Assembly (NCBI GenBank): GCA_900550645.1 | Contig: URTA01000083.1 | Coordinates: forward strand, 1-7,075 | DNA length: 7,075 nucleotides | Source: an uncultured Porphyromonadaceae bacterium | Lineage (GTDB): Bacteria; Bacteroidota; Bacteroidia; Bacteroidales; Muribaculaceae | Direction: 5' to 3' | Part shown: piece after piece, positions 1-5,532 of the stretch | Layout of the letters: the number at the start of each line of letters is the position of its first letter | Position numbering within the stretch: the stretch's first letter is position 1 | Translations under genes and position numbers: made by a program | Notes under the pieces: model-generated | Told to the model about the DNA's origin: nothing | The model's input: the letters and a program-made list of their open reading frames with translations, nothing else | Database searches by the model: none

Positions 1-339
1 CTCGGCGTGTACGGGCAGATACTCACCTACGACTTCGAGTGGGGCGGCAAGGGCTACCTCGGCGGCAAGCCCGGCGGAACGCTCTGGAACAAGATGAACT
101 GGGGCGTAGGCCTCGAGTACGGCTACTCCCTCCCTGTCGCCAAGCACTTCAACATTGACTTCACCCTCGGCGTGGGCTATCTCACAGGCGAGTACCAGGA
201 ATACCGCCCTGTGGACGGCTGCTACGTATGGCAGGCCACCAAGCAGCGGCACTGGTTCGGCCCTACCAAAGCCGAGATCTCACTCGTCTGGCTCATCGGC
301 TGTGACAACTACAACCGCAAGAAAGGAGGTGAGAAATGA
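1..339 (+). CDS. DUF3575 family outer-membrane protein, C-terminal part (5' end outside window)
   Basis: The frame is open from base 1 to the TGA at 337-339, leaving about 112 residues. No start is visible; a GTG at 7 is an internal Val codon. The protein is rich in aromatic and glycine residues with alternating hydrophobic segments (WGVGLEYGYSLPV, FNIDFTLGVGYLTGEY, KAEISLVWLIG), as expected for a small outer-membrane beta-barrel. The final KAEISLVWLIG strand followed by a charged N-rich KKGGEK tail is what I recall of DUF3575 proteins, which precede DUF5119 and fimbrillin genes in Bacteroidales fimbrial clusters. The molecular role of DUF3575 is not established; a part in anchoring or exporting fimbrial subunits is inferred from context. 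The last codons form the ribosome binding site of the next gene, and the two genes overlap by ATGA, so they are co-transcribed and probably translationally coupled. Confidence 0.82.
   Translation, partial: LGVYGQILTYDFEWGGKGYLGGKPGGTLWNKMNWGVGLEYGYSLPVAKHFNIDFTLGVGYLTGEYQEYRPVDGCYVWQATKQRHWFGPTKAEISLVWLIGCDNYNRKKGGEK
323..330 (+). promoter_or_regulatory. Strong Shine-Dalgarno for the DUF5119 gene, embedded in the upstream gene
   Basis: AAGGAGGT is an eight-base match to the anti-Shine-Dalgarno, placed 5 nt before the ATG at 336. Bacteroidota genes usually lack such sites, and none of the other starts in this window has one. It sits inside the Lys-Lys-Gly-Gly codons at the end of the DUF3575 frame and supports the start chosen for the next gene. 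It may serve termination-reinitiation at the ATGA overlap. Confidence 0.7.
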
Positions 340-1373
340 GACTGAAATTTGTTTTCCATTTGATATTGGCAGCTTTGCTGCCGGCACTGCTCGTCAGCTG
401 CGAGCATAAGGAACTCTGCTACCAGCATCCTCACCGCGCCACGCTGCGTCTGGTCTTCGACTGGCAGGACGCTCCTGATGCCAACCCCGAAGGCATGTGC
501 GTATTCTTCTATCCGGTCTATGAAAATGGAATCGACGACGGCCGCCGCATGGTGCGCTATGACTTCACCGGCAAGGAGGGCGGCGAGGTCGAACTCGTCG
601 AAGGCCGCTACCGTGTAATTGCCTACAACAACGACACCGAGGCGTGCCAGTTCTCAGGCATAAGCAGCTTTGACACCCACCGCGTCTTCACTCGCGACGG
701 CAACCTGTTTGAGAGCATTGTTGGCTCGGGTGCGCTTCCTCCTCGTGCGGGTGATGCCGAGAGGATAGTCATCTCGCCCGACATGATGTGGGGCTGCTCT
801 GTTGAGGAGATGGAAATCACCGCCGATGGCGTGACCTACATTAGCATACCTGAAAGCGGTCGCGACACCTGGTCTGGTGTACCCGTCCACTCGGTTGACC
901 GTGTGATATACCTCTATCCCCACGAACTCGTCTGCGAATACACATACGAGGTACGCAATGTGGAGAACCTTAAGTATGCCACACAGATGTGCGGCTCACT
1001 CTCCGGCATGGCTCCATCGCTCTACTTCGGCGACGAGTCGCTCGGCTCGGAGTGTGTCACAATCCCCTTTGCTGCGGAGAGCGACGGCGTGTCACGCATT
1101 ACCGGTCGCTTCTACACCTTCGGTCACAACACCGATAACCCCCAGGAACACCGCATGATGTTCTATGTGTGGATGCAAGACGGCGGCAAGTTCTATTTTG
1201 GCGCGACCGAGGATAAGTTCAATGTCACTACGCAGGTGCATAACGCGCCGGACAAGCGACATGTCCACATCATCATCGACGGACTCGGACTGCCTACCCC
1301 CATGGAAGGCGACGACAGCTTCAACCCCTCGGTAGATGACTGGCAGGAAATCAACCAAGACATCACTATCTAA
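336..1373 (+). CDS. DUF5119 domain lipoprotein of a fimbrial operon (possible anchor/accessory subunit)
   Basis: This 345-residue protein starts at the ATG of an ATGA overlap behind a strong Shine-Dalgarno. A type II signal peptide is clear: basic MRLK, a hydrophobic stretch, then LVSC with lipidated Cys22. The mature N-terminus CEHKELCYQHPH followed by a beta-strand around residues 35-43 (ATLRLVFDW) is the signature I associate with DUF5119. The rest alternates predicted beta-strands, fitting a beta-sandwich. A conserved-looking stretch is RIVISPDMMWG. It should be anchored in the outer membrane. From its place between DUF3575 and fimbrillin genes it may act like the FimB/Mfa2 anchors of Porphyromonas fimbriae; that is inference, not homology seen here. 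Codons are GC-rich, unlike the fimbrillins downstream. A 75-nt AT-rich spacer with no terminator hairpin leads to the next gene, so one transcript is likely. The stop overlaps a 12-bp palindrome, AATATTAATATT, at 1372-1383. Confidence 0.82.
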   Translation: MRLKFVFHLILAALLPALLVSCEHKELCYQHPHRATLRLVFDWQDAPDANPEGMCVFFYPVYENGIDDGRRMVRYDFTGKEGGEVELVEGRYRVIAYNNDTEACQFSGISSFDTHRVFTRDGNLFESIVGSGALPPRAGDAERIVISPDMMWGCSVEEMEITADGVTYISIPESGRDTWSGVPVHSVDRVIYLYPHELVCEYTYEVRNVENLKYATQMCGSLSGMAPSLYFGDESLGSECVTIPFAAESDGVSRITGRFYTFGHNTDNPQEHRMMFYVWMQDGGKFYFGATEDKFNVTTQVHNAPDKRHVHIIIDGLGLPTPMEGDDSFNPSVDDWQEINQDITI

Positions 1374-1448
1374 TATTAATATTGAATAGGAAACAAACAA
1401 GAGAGAAACAATCAAAATCATTAACCAACTAAGTTTAGTATCACCGAA

Positions 1449-3155
1449 ATGAAACAGAAATTGTTTTATGGAGCAATGGCAGCCATGATGCTGACTGCCT
1501 GCTCACAGGATGAGATCCTCAAAATCAATGAGGACGAGATTAGCTTCAACGTAAGCTCGATCTCCAACACTCGCGCTGCAGACTCGTACTGCAACAACTT
1601 CCTCCCCAGCTCTTTTAGAGTATGGGCTCAGAACACTGACACTCAAGATGTCTACTTCGGCGGCGAGCTCATCGTCAACAAAGGCGGCAATCCTGCGGTT
1701 TGGGGCTTCGACGGCGGTCAGCGCTATTGGCCGGAAAACACCCTCAACTTCTATGCTGAGGTGAACGGCGACAACGAGTTCAACTACAACGACGGTGCTC
1801 CCAAGTTTGAGAACTTCCAGGTAAAGGACAATGTTCGTGAGCAGGTAGACCTCATGTACGGCGTTAAGCTCAACCAGGGCAAGAACAACACCCCGGTCAA
1901 CCTGAACTTCCGCCACGCTCTCAGCCAGGTAGTGTTCCGTGCCAAGAACACCAACAACAAGATCAATGTTGAGGTGACTGGCGTTTCTGTAGGCCACATC
2001 GGCAACCAGGCTACATTCACTTTCCCGACTGTAAACACTGACACCAACTGGGAAGACGTTGACCACAGCGACAATCCCCATGACGTGACTCTCCCTGGCC
2101 AGGGTACTTGGTCTGACGCTCAGGCTTCTACTCTGAAGCAGTACGACGTTACTTTTGACGCTGTGACTCTGTCTTCTGAAGTGACTAACCTCACTTGCCC
2201 GGGTGCCAACCACAATCAGGCTTCCTTCGCAAACACTCTGACTCTCATTCCGCAGCAGTCTGTCGCTTGGAATCCGGAGATAAAGGGCGATTCATTCAAC
2301 GGCGCATACTTCCTCGTGAAGTGCAAAATCTCCAACATCGCCGGAGCCGAGTACAATGCTGCTACTGACAAGGTACTCTATGACGGATATGCTGCTATCC
2401 CCGTTGAAATTAACTGGGAGCAGGGCAAGCGCTACATCTATACATTCAATTTTGCCAACGGTACTGGCGGTTACACCCCGAACCCGGACGATCCCCAGCC
2501 CGTGCTGAACAAGATTGACTTCGACCTCACTGTCGATGACTTCATCCCCGTTGACAACGGCGATCAGAACATGGACGGCAACGACAACCAGAAAGAGACT
2601 ACCATGTACACTGTCAACTATGACAATGGCTGGAAGATTCAGTCTCATGAGGGGTATGACAGTTATACATTCAAGACAATTGACGCTATACCCGTCAAAG
2701 AGGGTTACAACTTCATGGGTTGGTCTACAACTGCGAATGGTGAAGTTGAGTATGTAGGCGGTCAGGATATTGTTCTCGAGAAGGCTAATCCTACTCTGTA
2801 TCTCTATCCTGTATGGGAGGCTCAGACTATGTATACCTACACTCTGACTTTCAATGCAAACAACGGTACTAACGTTACCAACATTCCCGAGACTATTAGT
2901 GTCACTTCTCCTCTGGAAAGCTATGAGTTTACTATTCCCGACGTAACTCCGCAGAAGCCTAACGGCTGGACTTTCCTTTACTGGACTGCTGTTCAGGATG
3001 ACAACACTGTCAAATACAACGCTGGTGACAAGGTGACTGTTACTAAGGACAACCCCAACGTGACTGTTTACGGTTACTGGAAAGGCTACGGCGGTGGCGG
3101 TACAAACCCCGGTGCAGGTGGTGACAACCCCTGGGGCAACAAACGCGCTAAATAA
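1449..3155 (+). CDS. Fimbrillin-family lipoprotein with two C-terminal InlB-type B-repeats
   Basis: The gene encodes 568 residues. MKQKLFYGAMAAMMLTAC is a lipoprotein signal with Cys18 as the lipidation site. A TRA motif (Thr41-Arg42-Ala43) follows, where type V fimbrillins are typically clipped by an Arg-specific protease. Residues from about 30 to 370 read as a fimbrillin (Mfa-like) domain: YWPENTLNFYA, a hydrophobic NFRHALSQVVFRA strand, and IPVEINWEQGKRYIYTFNF near its end. Two repeats of the Listeria-Bacteroides (InlB B-repeat) type follow at about 386-459 and 462-546. Each has an aromatic start (YTVNYDNG, YTLTFNANNG), a central GYNFMGWST- or GWTFLYWTA-like core, and a closing LYPVW or VYGYW. 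The tail to 568 is Gly-rich and ends in KRAK. It is probably a surface-exposed adhesive or structural subunit. The repeat part is poorer in GC and richer in T-ending codons than upstream genes. No Shine-Dalgarno is visible, and the leader is A-rich. Confidence 0.83.
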   Translation: MKQKLFYGAMAAMMLTACSQDEILKINEDEISFNVSSISNTRAADSYCNNFLPSSFRVWAQNTDTQDVYFGGELIVNKGGNPAVWGFDGGQRYWPENTLNFYAEVNGDNEFNYNDGAPKFENFQVKDNVREQVDLMYGVKLNQGKNNTPVNLNFRHALSQVVFRAKNTNNKINVEVTGVSVGHIGNQATFTFPTVNTDTNWEDVDHSDNPHDVTLPGQGTWSDAQASTLKQYDVTFDAVTLSSEVTNLTCPGANHNQASFANTLTLIPQQSVAWNPEIKGDSFNGAYFLVKCKISNIAGAEYNAATDKVLYDGYAAIPVEINWEQGKRYIYTFNFANGTGGYTPNPDDPQPVLNKIDFDLTVDDFIPVDNGDQNMDGNDNQKETTMYTVNYDNGWKIQSHEGYDSYTFKTIDAIPVKEGYNFMGWSTTANGEVEYVGGQDIVLEKANPTLYLYPVWEAQTMYTYTLTFNANNGTNVTNIPETISVTSPLESYEFTIPDVTPQKPNGWTFLYWTAVQDDNTVKYNAGDKVTVTKDNPNVTVYGYWKGYGGGGTNPGAGGDNPWGNKRAK

Positions 3156-3174
3156 CAACAATACTTGATATTTA

Positions 3175-3218
3175 CCCTTTGGGGACATCCATGGTTCGCC
3201 GTGGATGCCCCTGAAGGG
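3175..3218 (+). promoter_or_regulatory. Long intergenic RNA hairpin between the two fimbrillin genes
   Basis: Three stacked stems pair across the gap: CCCTTT (3175-3180) with GAAGGG (3213-3218), GGGG (3181-3184) with CCCC (3208-3211), and CATCCATGG (3186-3194) with CCGTGGATG (3199-3207), closed by a TTCG tetraloop. That gives about 19 bp with single bulges at A3185 and T3212 and two or so G-T pairs. There is no U-tract after it, so it is not a standard terminator. It lies 20 nt after the upstream stop and 34 nt before the downstream start. It could stabilise the upstream message, slow or partly stop polymerase, or mark a processing site. Confidence 0.6.
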
Positions 3219-3252
3219 ATTGAACATGATAACTCAAATACGGAATTTAGTT

Positions 3253-5163
3253 ATGAAAAAGTATTTCAAGGTTTCGGCGATGATGCTGGGTCTGGCTACA
3301 CTTGCCCTCACATCATGCTCAAACGAAGATGAACTTGGCGACGGCAATCTGCAGCGCCACATCACCGTCAAGATTGGCCGTCCTATGGACGATGCCACTC
3401 GCGCTGTCCTCTCAGAGGACGAGGGCAACCTGACAGCCAACTGGTCTGCTGGTGACAAAGTAGCGGTATTTAACGCCACTACTGGCACAAAACTCGGTAT
3501 CCTCACAGTTTCAGAGGGTGCTGGCACTCCGACTGCTACTTTCGAGGGAGAACTCACTGGTCTTCGTGAGGGTCAGATGAACTTCTCTTTCGCTCACCTC
3601 GGCACAACAATAAATTATGAAGATCTCACTTCTGATTATGTTCACAGCGTTGCTAACCAGACTGGCAAGCTCGCAGACCTTGGACAGCATGACGCTCTTA
3701 CATCTACTCAGAACGTGACAGTAGGTGAGGAAGGTCTTTATGTTGACGACTTCGGTCTGCAGCGTGATGTCGTTTTCGCTCACTTCACTCTCGAGTTCGG
3801 CAACCTGACAGTCTCTGACGATGTGACCGTATCTATCTCTGGCGAGGGCGTGAACAACCAGGCTCCTGTCAAGTTCAGCGACGGTACACTTGACCTCACA
3901 AACGCTACTGCAGGTGCTGTTAACGCTGCTGCAACACCCAACGGCACAAACGCGGAAGTGTATGTTGCTCTTCTTCCCGGCACGATGACATTGAAATTCA
4001 ATGCGTCAATGGGCGGCAAGACATACGAGGCATCGCTCCCCACAGCAACGCTCGGTGTCGGCAAATACATCCGCGCAACTGACGGCAGTGGCATCCCCGT
4101 TGTCATGAACGAATACGTCGATGACAACCCTGGCAACACCGACAACTGGCCCACTGGCGGCGAAACTGTAGACCCCTCATGGGAAACTGGTACTTTGACT
4201 AAGGTTGCAGATGCTGACGGCTGGACAGTAAACGTTGACATCTACGGCAACGGTGGTTGGGCTACTTACATCACATATAACAACAATGCTATTAAGAGCC
4301 GTCTGCTCTCATCGCTCCCCGCTAACAGCATCTGCTACTTCCAGTGGGGTCGTTGGCTCGGCTTCCCTGTTTCTGCCAAGAATACTCACTTCAATGACGG
4401 CGGTTCTGCATCGGGTAGTTATCCTGGTGAGGGTCAGTACATAAATGGTGTGAACATATATGACACTAACTTGGGCTATATTTGGGATAGCGGACTGGTT
4501 GTTGCATACGGCACTTGCTGGATGGGCAGCACAGACTGGACTCCAGCTCGTGCAAACAACTGCTCATTCATGTTTGGCAAAGTTTATAGCATGGGTACAG
4601 ACAACCTCGACTATGTTGGCGCAAATGAGCAGTGCACATGGTATGACCGTTCAGGCAACCCCTGCCCCGATGGCTACCGCATCCCGACTGCAGAGGAACT
4701 CTCTGTATTCATCCCGACTGGCGGAACTATCAACGGCAGCTGTGCTGAGGTCAAGACTATCAATGGCGTGAAATACGCTATGCAGTGGACTGTTGCCAAG
4801 AACGGCAACTTCCCCTACGTTGGCTTCAAGTCTGTTCGCACAACAGAGGATACTGTTTCAGTAGGAGATGCAATCTTCAACGATGCCAAGGAAGTTCGCC
4901 TCTATGCATACGGCTACCTCGACAATTCTTGTACACAGAAAAACCTGCAGACCCAAGGTCTTTATTGGTCATCAGAATCTGGTACAAATGAAGTTTCAGG
5001 TACAAACGGTCTCGGCGGCAAGGCTCTTCTCATAGAGTTCTCTGACTCAAAAGCAGAAATGGCTATGTATGTTGCTCCCCGCAGCTTCGGCGGTTGCATC
5101 ATGCCTATCCGCGACGTGAATGCCAAGGCAACTCCGTTGACACCTTGGTTCCCCATCCGTTAA
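3253..5163 (+). CDS. Fimbrillin-family lipoprotein with C-terminal FISUMP domain (probable tip or adhesin subunit)
   Basis: I start at ATG 3253 (636 residues) because MKKYFKVSAMMLGLATLALTSC is a clean lipoprotein signal with Cys22. An in-frame ATG at 3205 would add 16 non-signal residues and lies inside the hairpin stem. A TRA motif follows (Thr49-Arg50-Ala51), then a fimbrillin-like N-terminal domain to about residue 285 containing NWSAGDKVAVFNA and a YVALLPG strand. A D/N/G/P-rich linker spans about 286-305. From about 360 a FISUMP domain (Fibrobacter succinogenes major paralogous domain, C-type-lectin-like) is recognisable: FQWGR at 363-367, NPCPDGYRIPTAEE from 469, YWSS at 571-574, and FGGCIMPIRD around 612-619, with Cys471 and Cys615 as possible disulfide partners. 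Such domains sit at the C-terminus of several Bacteroidales fimbrial tip proteins. It is the last gene of the operon. Codons favour GCT, ACT, GTT and CGT, which suggests strong expression. Confidence 0.83.
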   Translation: MKKYFKVSAMMLGLATLALTSCSNEDELGDGNLQRHITVKIGRPMDDATRAVLSEDEGNLTANWSAGDKVAVFNATTGTKLGILTVSEGAGTPTATFEGELTGLREGQMNFSFAHLGTTINYEDLTSDYVHSVANQTGKLADLGQHDALTSTQNVTVGEEGLYVDDFGLQRDVVFAHFTLEFGNLTVSDDVTVSISGEGVNNQAPVKFSDGTLDLTNATAGAVNAAATPNGTNAEVYVALLPGTMTLKFNASMGGKTYEASLPTATLGVGKYIRATDGSGIPVVMNEYVDDNPGNTDNWPTGGETVDPSWETGTLTKVADADGWTVNVDIYGNGGWATYITYNNNAIKSRLLSSLPANSICYFQWGRWLGFPVSAKNTHFNDGGSASGSYPGEGQYINGVNIYDTNLGYIWDSGLVVAYGTCWMGSTDWTPARANNCSFMFGKVYSMGTDNLDYVGANEQCTWYDRSGNPCPDGYRIPTAEELSVFIPTGGTINGSCAEVKTINGVKYAMQWTVAKNGNFPYVGFKSVRTTEDTVSVGDAIFNDAKEVRLYAYGYLDNSCTQKNLQTQGLYWSSESGTNEVSGTNGLGGKALLIEFSDSKAEMAMYVAPRSFGGCIMPIRDVNAKATPLTPWFPIR

Positions 5164-5186
5164 ACCGGACATATAACAACATAACG

Positions 5187-5222
5187 CAGGGGTGGAAGTT
5201 CACGCTTCCGCCCCTGTCTTTT
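5187..5222 (+). terminator. Intrinsic terminator of the fimbrial operon
   Basis: CAGGGGTGGAAG (5187-5198) pairs with CTTCCGCCCCTG (5205-5216) over 12 bp with one T-G wobble and a six-base loop, followed by TCTTTT. It begins 24 nt after the stop of the FISUMP gene. The shape and U-rich tail are those of a Rho-independent terminator on the plus strand. Confidence 0.85.
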
Positions 5223-5281
5223 CCCTCCCCCCTCCCCACCACTCAAACGTGCTGCCACTCAATCATATTTCGAGCGGCACA

Positions 5282-5306
5282 GTAGGGACACGGCGTGCCG
5301 TGTCCG
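5282..5306 (+). repeat. REP-like palindromic element, copy 1
   Basis: The 25-bp element consists of GTAG, then arms GGACACGGC and GCCGTGTCC around a GT centre, and a final G. It is the exact reverse complement of 5351-5375. Each copy is itself a near-perfect palindrome. I recall similar GTAGGGACACGG... palindromes scattered in intergenic DNA of metagenomic Bacteroidota, but I could not check this. Confidence 0.75.
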
Positions 5307-5386
5307 CACCAAGTCATTGCAATTCAGTAATATGCGCCCTCGCCGCCCTTCGGACACGGCACGCCGTGTCCCTACCTTGCCGGCAT
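5298..5386 (+). repeat. Degenerate ~90-bp direct repeat, unit A
   Basis: The unit opens with GCCGTGTCCGCACC, then AAGTCATTGCAATTCA, and closes with TGTCCCTACCTTGCCGGCAT (5367-5386). The following unit starts and ends with clearly related sequence, while the middles differ. Unit A contains the second REP-like copy and the right half of the first. Confidence 0.55.
5351..5375 (-). repeat. REP-like palindromic element, copy 2 (inverted)
   Basis: This is an exact inverted copy of 5282-5306 (25 of 25 bases), separated from it by 44 bp. Its arms are the same GGACACGGC and GCCGTGTCC with an AC centre. Together the two copies could form either two small hairpins or one large 25-bp stem with a 44-nt loop. 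Confidence 0.75.
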
Positions 5387-5478
5387 GCCGTCTCTGCTCC
5401 AATCATGACAATTCAACGCTGTACACACACTGTTCACCTCCTCTCATTTCGCGGTCAATGTCCCTACCTTGCTAGCAT
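5387..5478 (+). repeat. Degenerate ~90-bp direct repeat, unit B
   Basis: It directly abuts unit A. It opens with GCCGTCTCTGCTCC and AATCATGACAATTCA, close to the start of unit A. It closes with TGTCCCTACCTTGCTAGCAT (5459-5478), which matches the end of unit A at 18 of 20 positions. The REP-like palindrome has decayed here. Confidence 0.55.
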
Positions 5479-5512
5479 AAACAATGGGGTGTGCCTTGTC
5501 GGTACACCCCAT
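5476..5512 (-). terminator. Probable terminator hairpin of the prfA-pyrF operon
   Basis: ATGGGGTGTGCC (5484-5495) pairs with GGTACACCCCAT (5501-5512) over 12 bp, with one G-T pair and a TTGTC loop. Read on the minus strand it begins about 20 nt after the pyrF stop and is followed by TGTTTATG, a weak U-rich tail. On the plus strand the tail is ATTATATC, so it could also act as a backstop for readthrough from the fimbrial side. Confidence 0.65.
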
Positions 5513-5532
5513 ATTATATCTGTGTGTTATGG

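Larger units (their letters stand above)
5164..5532 (+). other. Gene-free region between convergent operons, with repeats
   Basis: This stretch of about 370 bp lies between the plus-strand fimbrial operon and the minus-strand prfA-pyrF operon. It holds the fimbrial terminator, a C-rich tract (CCC-T-CCCCCC-T-CCCC-A-CC at 5223-5240), a pair of inverted palindromic repeats, two degenerate direct repeats of about 90 bp, and a hairpin near the end of pyrF. A plus-strand frame (5192-5632) runs through it, but it is made largely of repeat sequence and overlaps pyrF on the opposite strand, so I do not call a gene. Confidence 0.75.

Noticed and set aside
1430..1437. TAAGTTTA resembling the Bacteroidota -7 promoter box (TAnnTTTG)
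   Set aside because: It lacks the final G, has no convincing TTTG box upstream, and is only 11 nt from the start codon. Read-through from the DUF5119 gene is simpler.
1503..2213. Minus-strand open frame of about 236 codons opposite the first fimbrillin
   Set aside because: It has no signal or family resemblance and is Val/Ser-rich, as expected from the complement of GAC/AAC/ACT-rich codons. The plus-strand frame is a clear lipoprotein.
2292..3227. Minus-strand open frame of about 311 codons
   Set aside because: It is a shadow of the fimbrillin frame with Val-rich low-complexity translation and no recognisable motif.
3205..3252. Upstream in-frame ATG for the FISUMP fimbrillin
   Set aside because: It would put 16 residues before a clean MKK lipoprotein signal, and this ATG is buried in the hairpin stem.
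3780..4241. Minus-strand open frame opposite the FISUMP fimbrillin
   Set aside because: It is Ser/Val/Pro-biased shadow sequence with no start context or motif.
5282..5375. Invertible promoter switch or CRISPR-like array
   Set aside because: The inverted pair encloses 44 bp with no promoter and lies between convergent genes, so flipping it would switch nothing. Two inverted copies do not make a CRISPR array.
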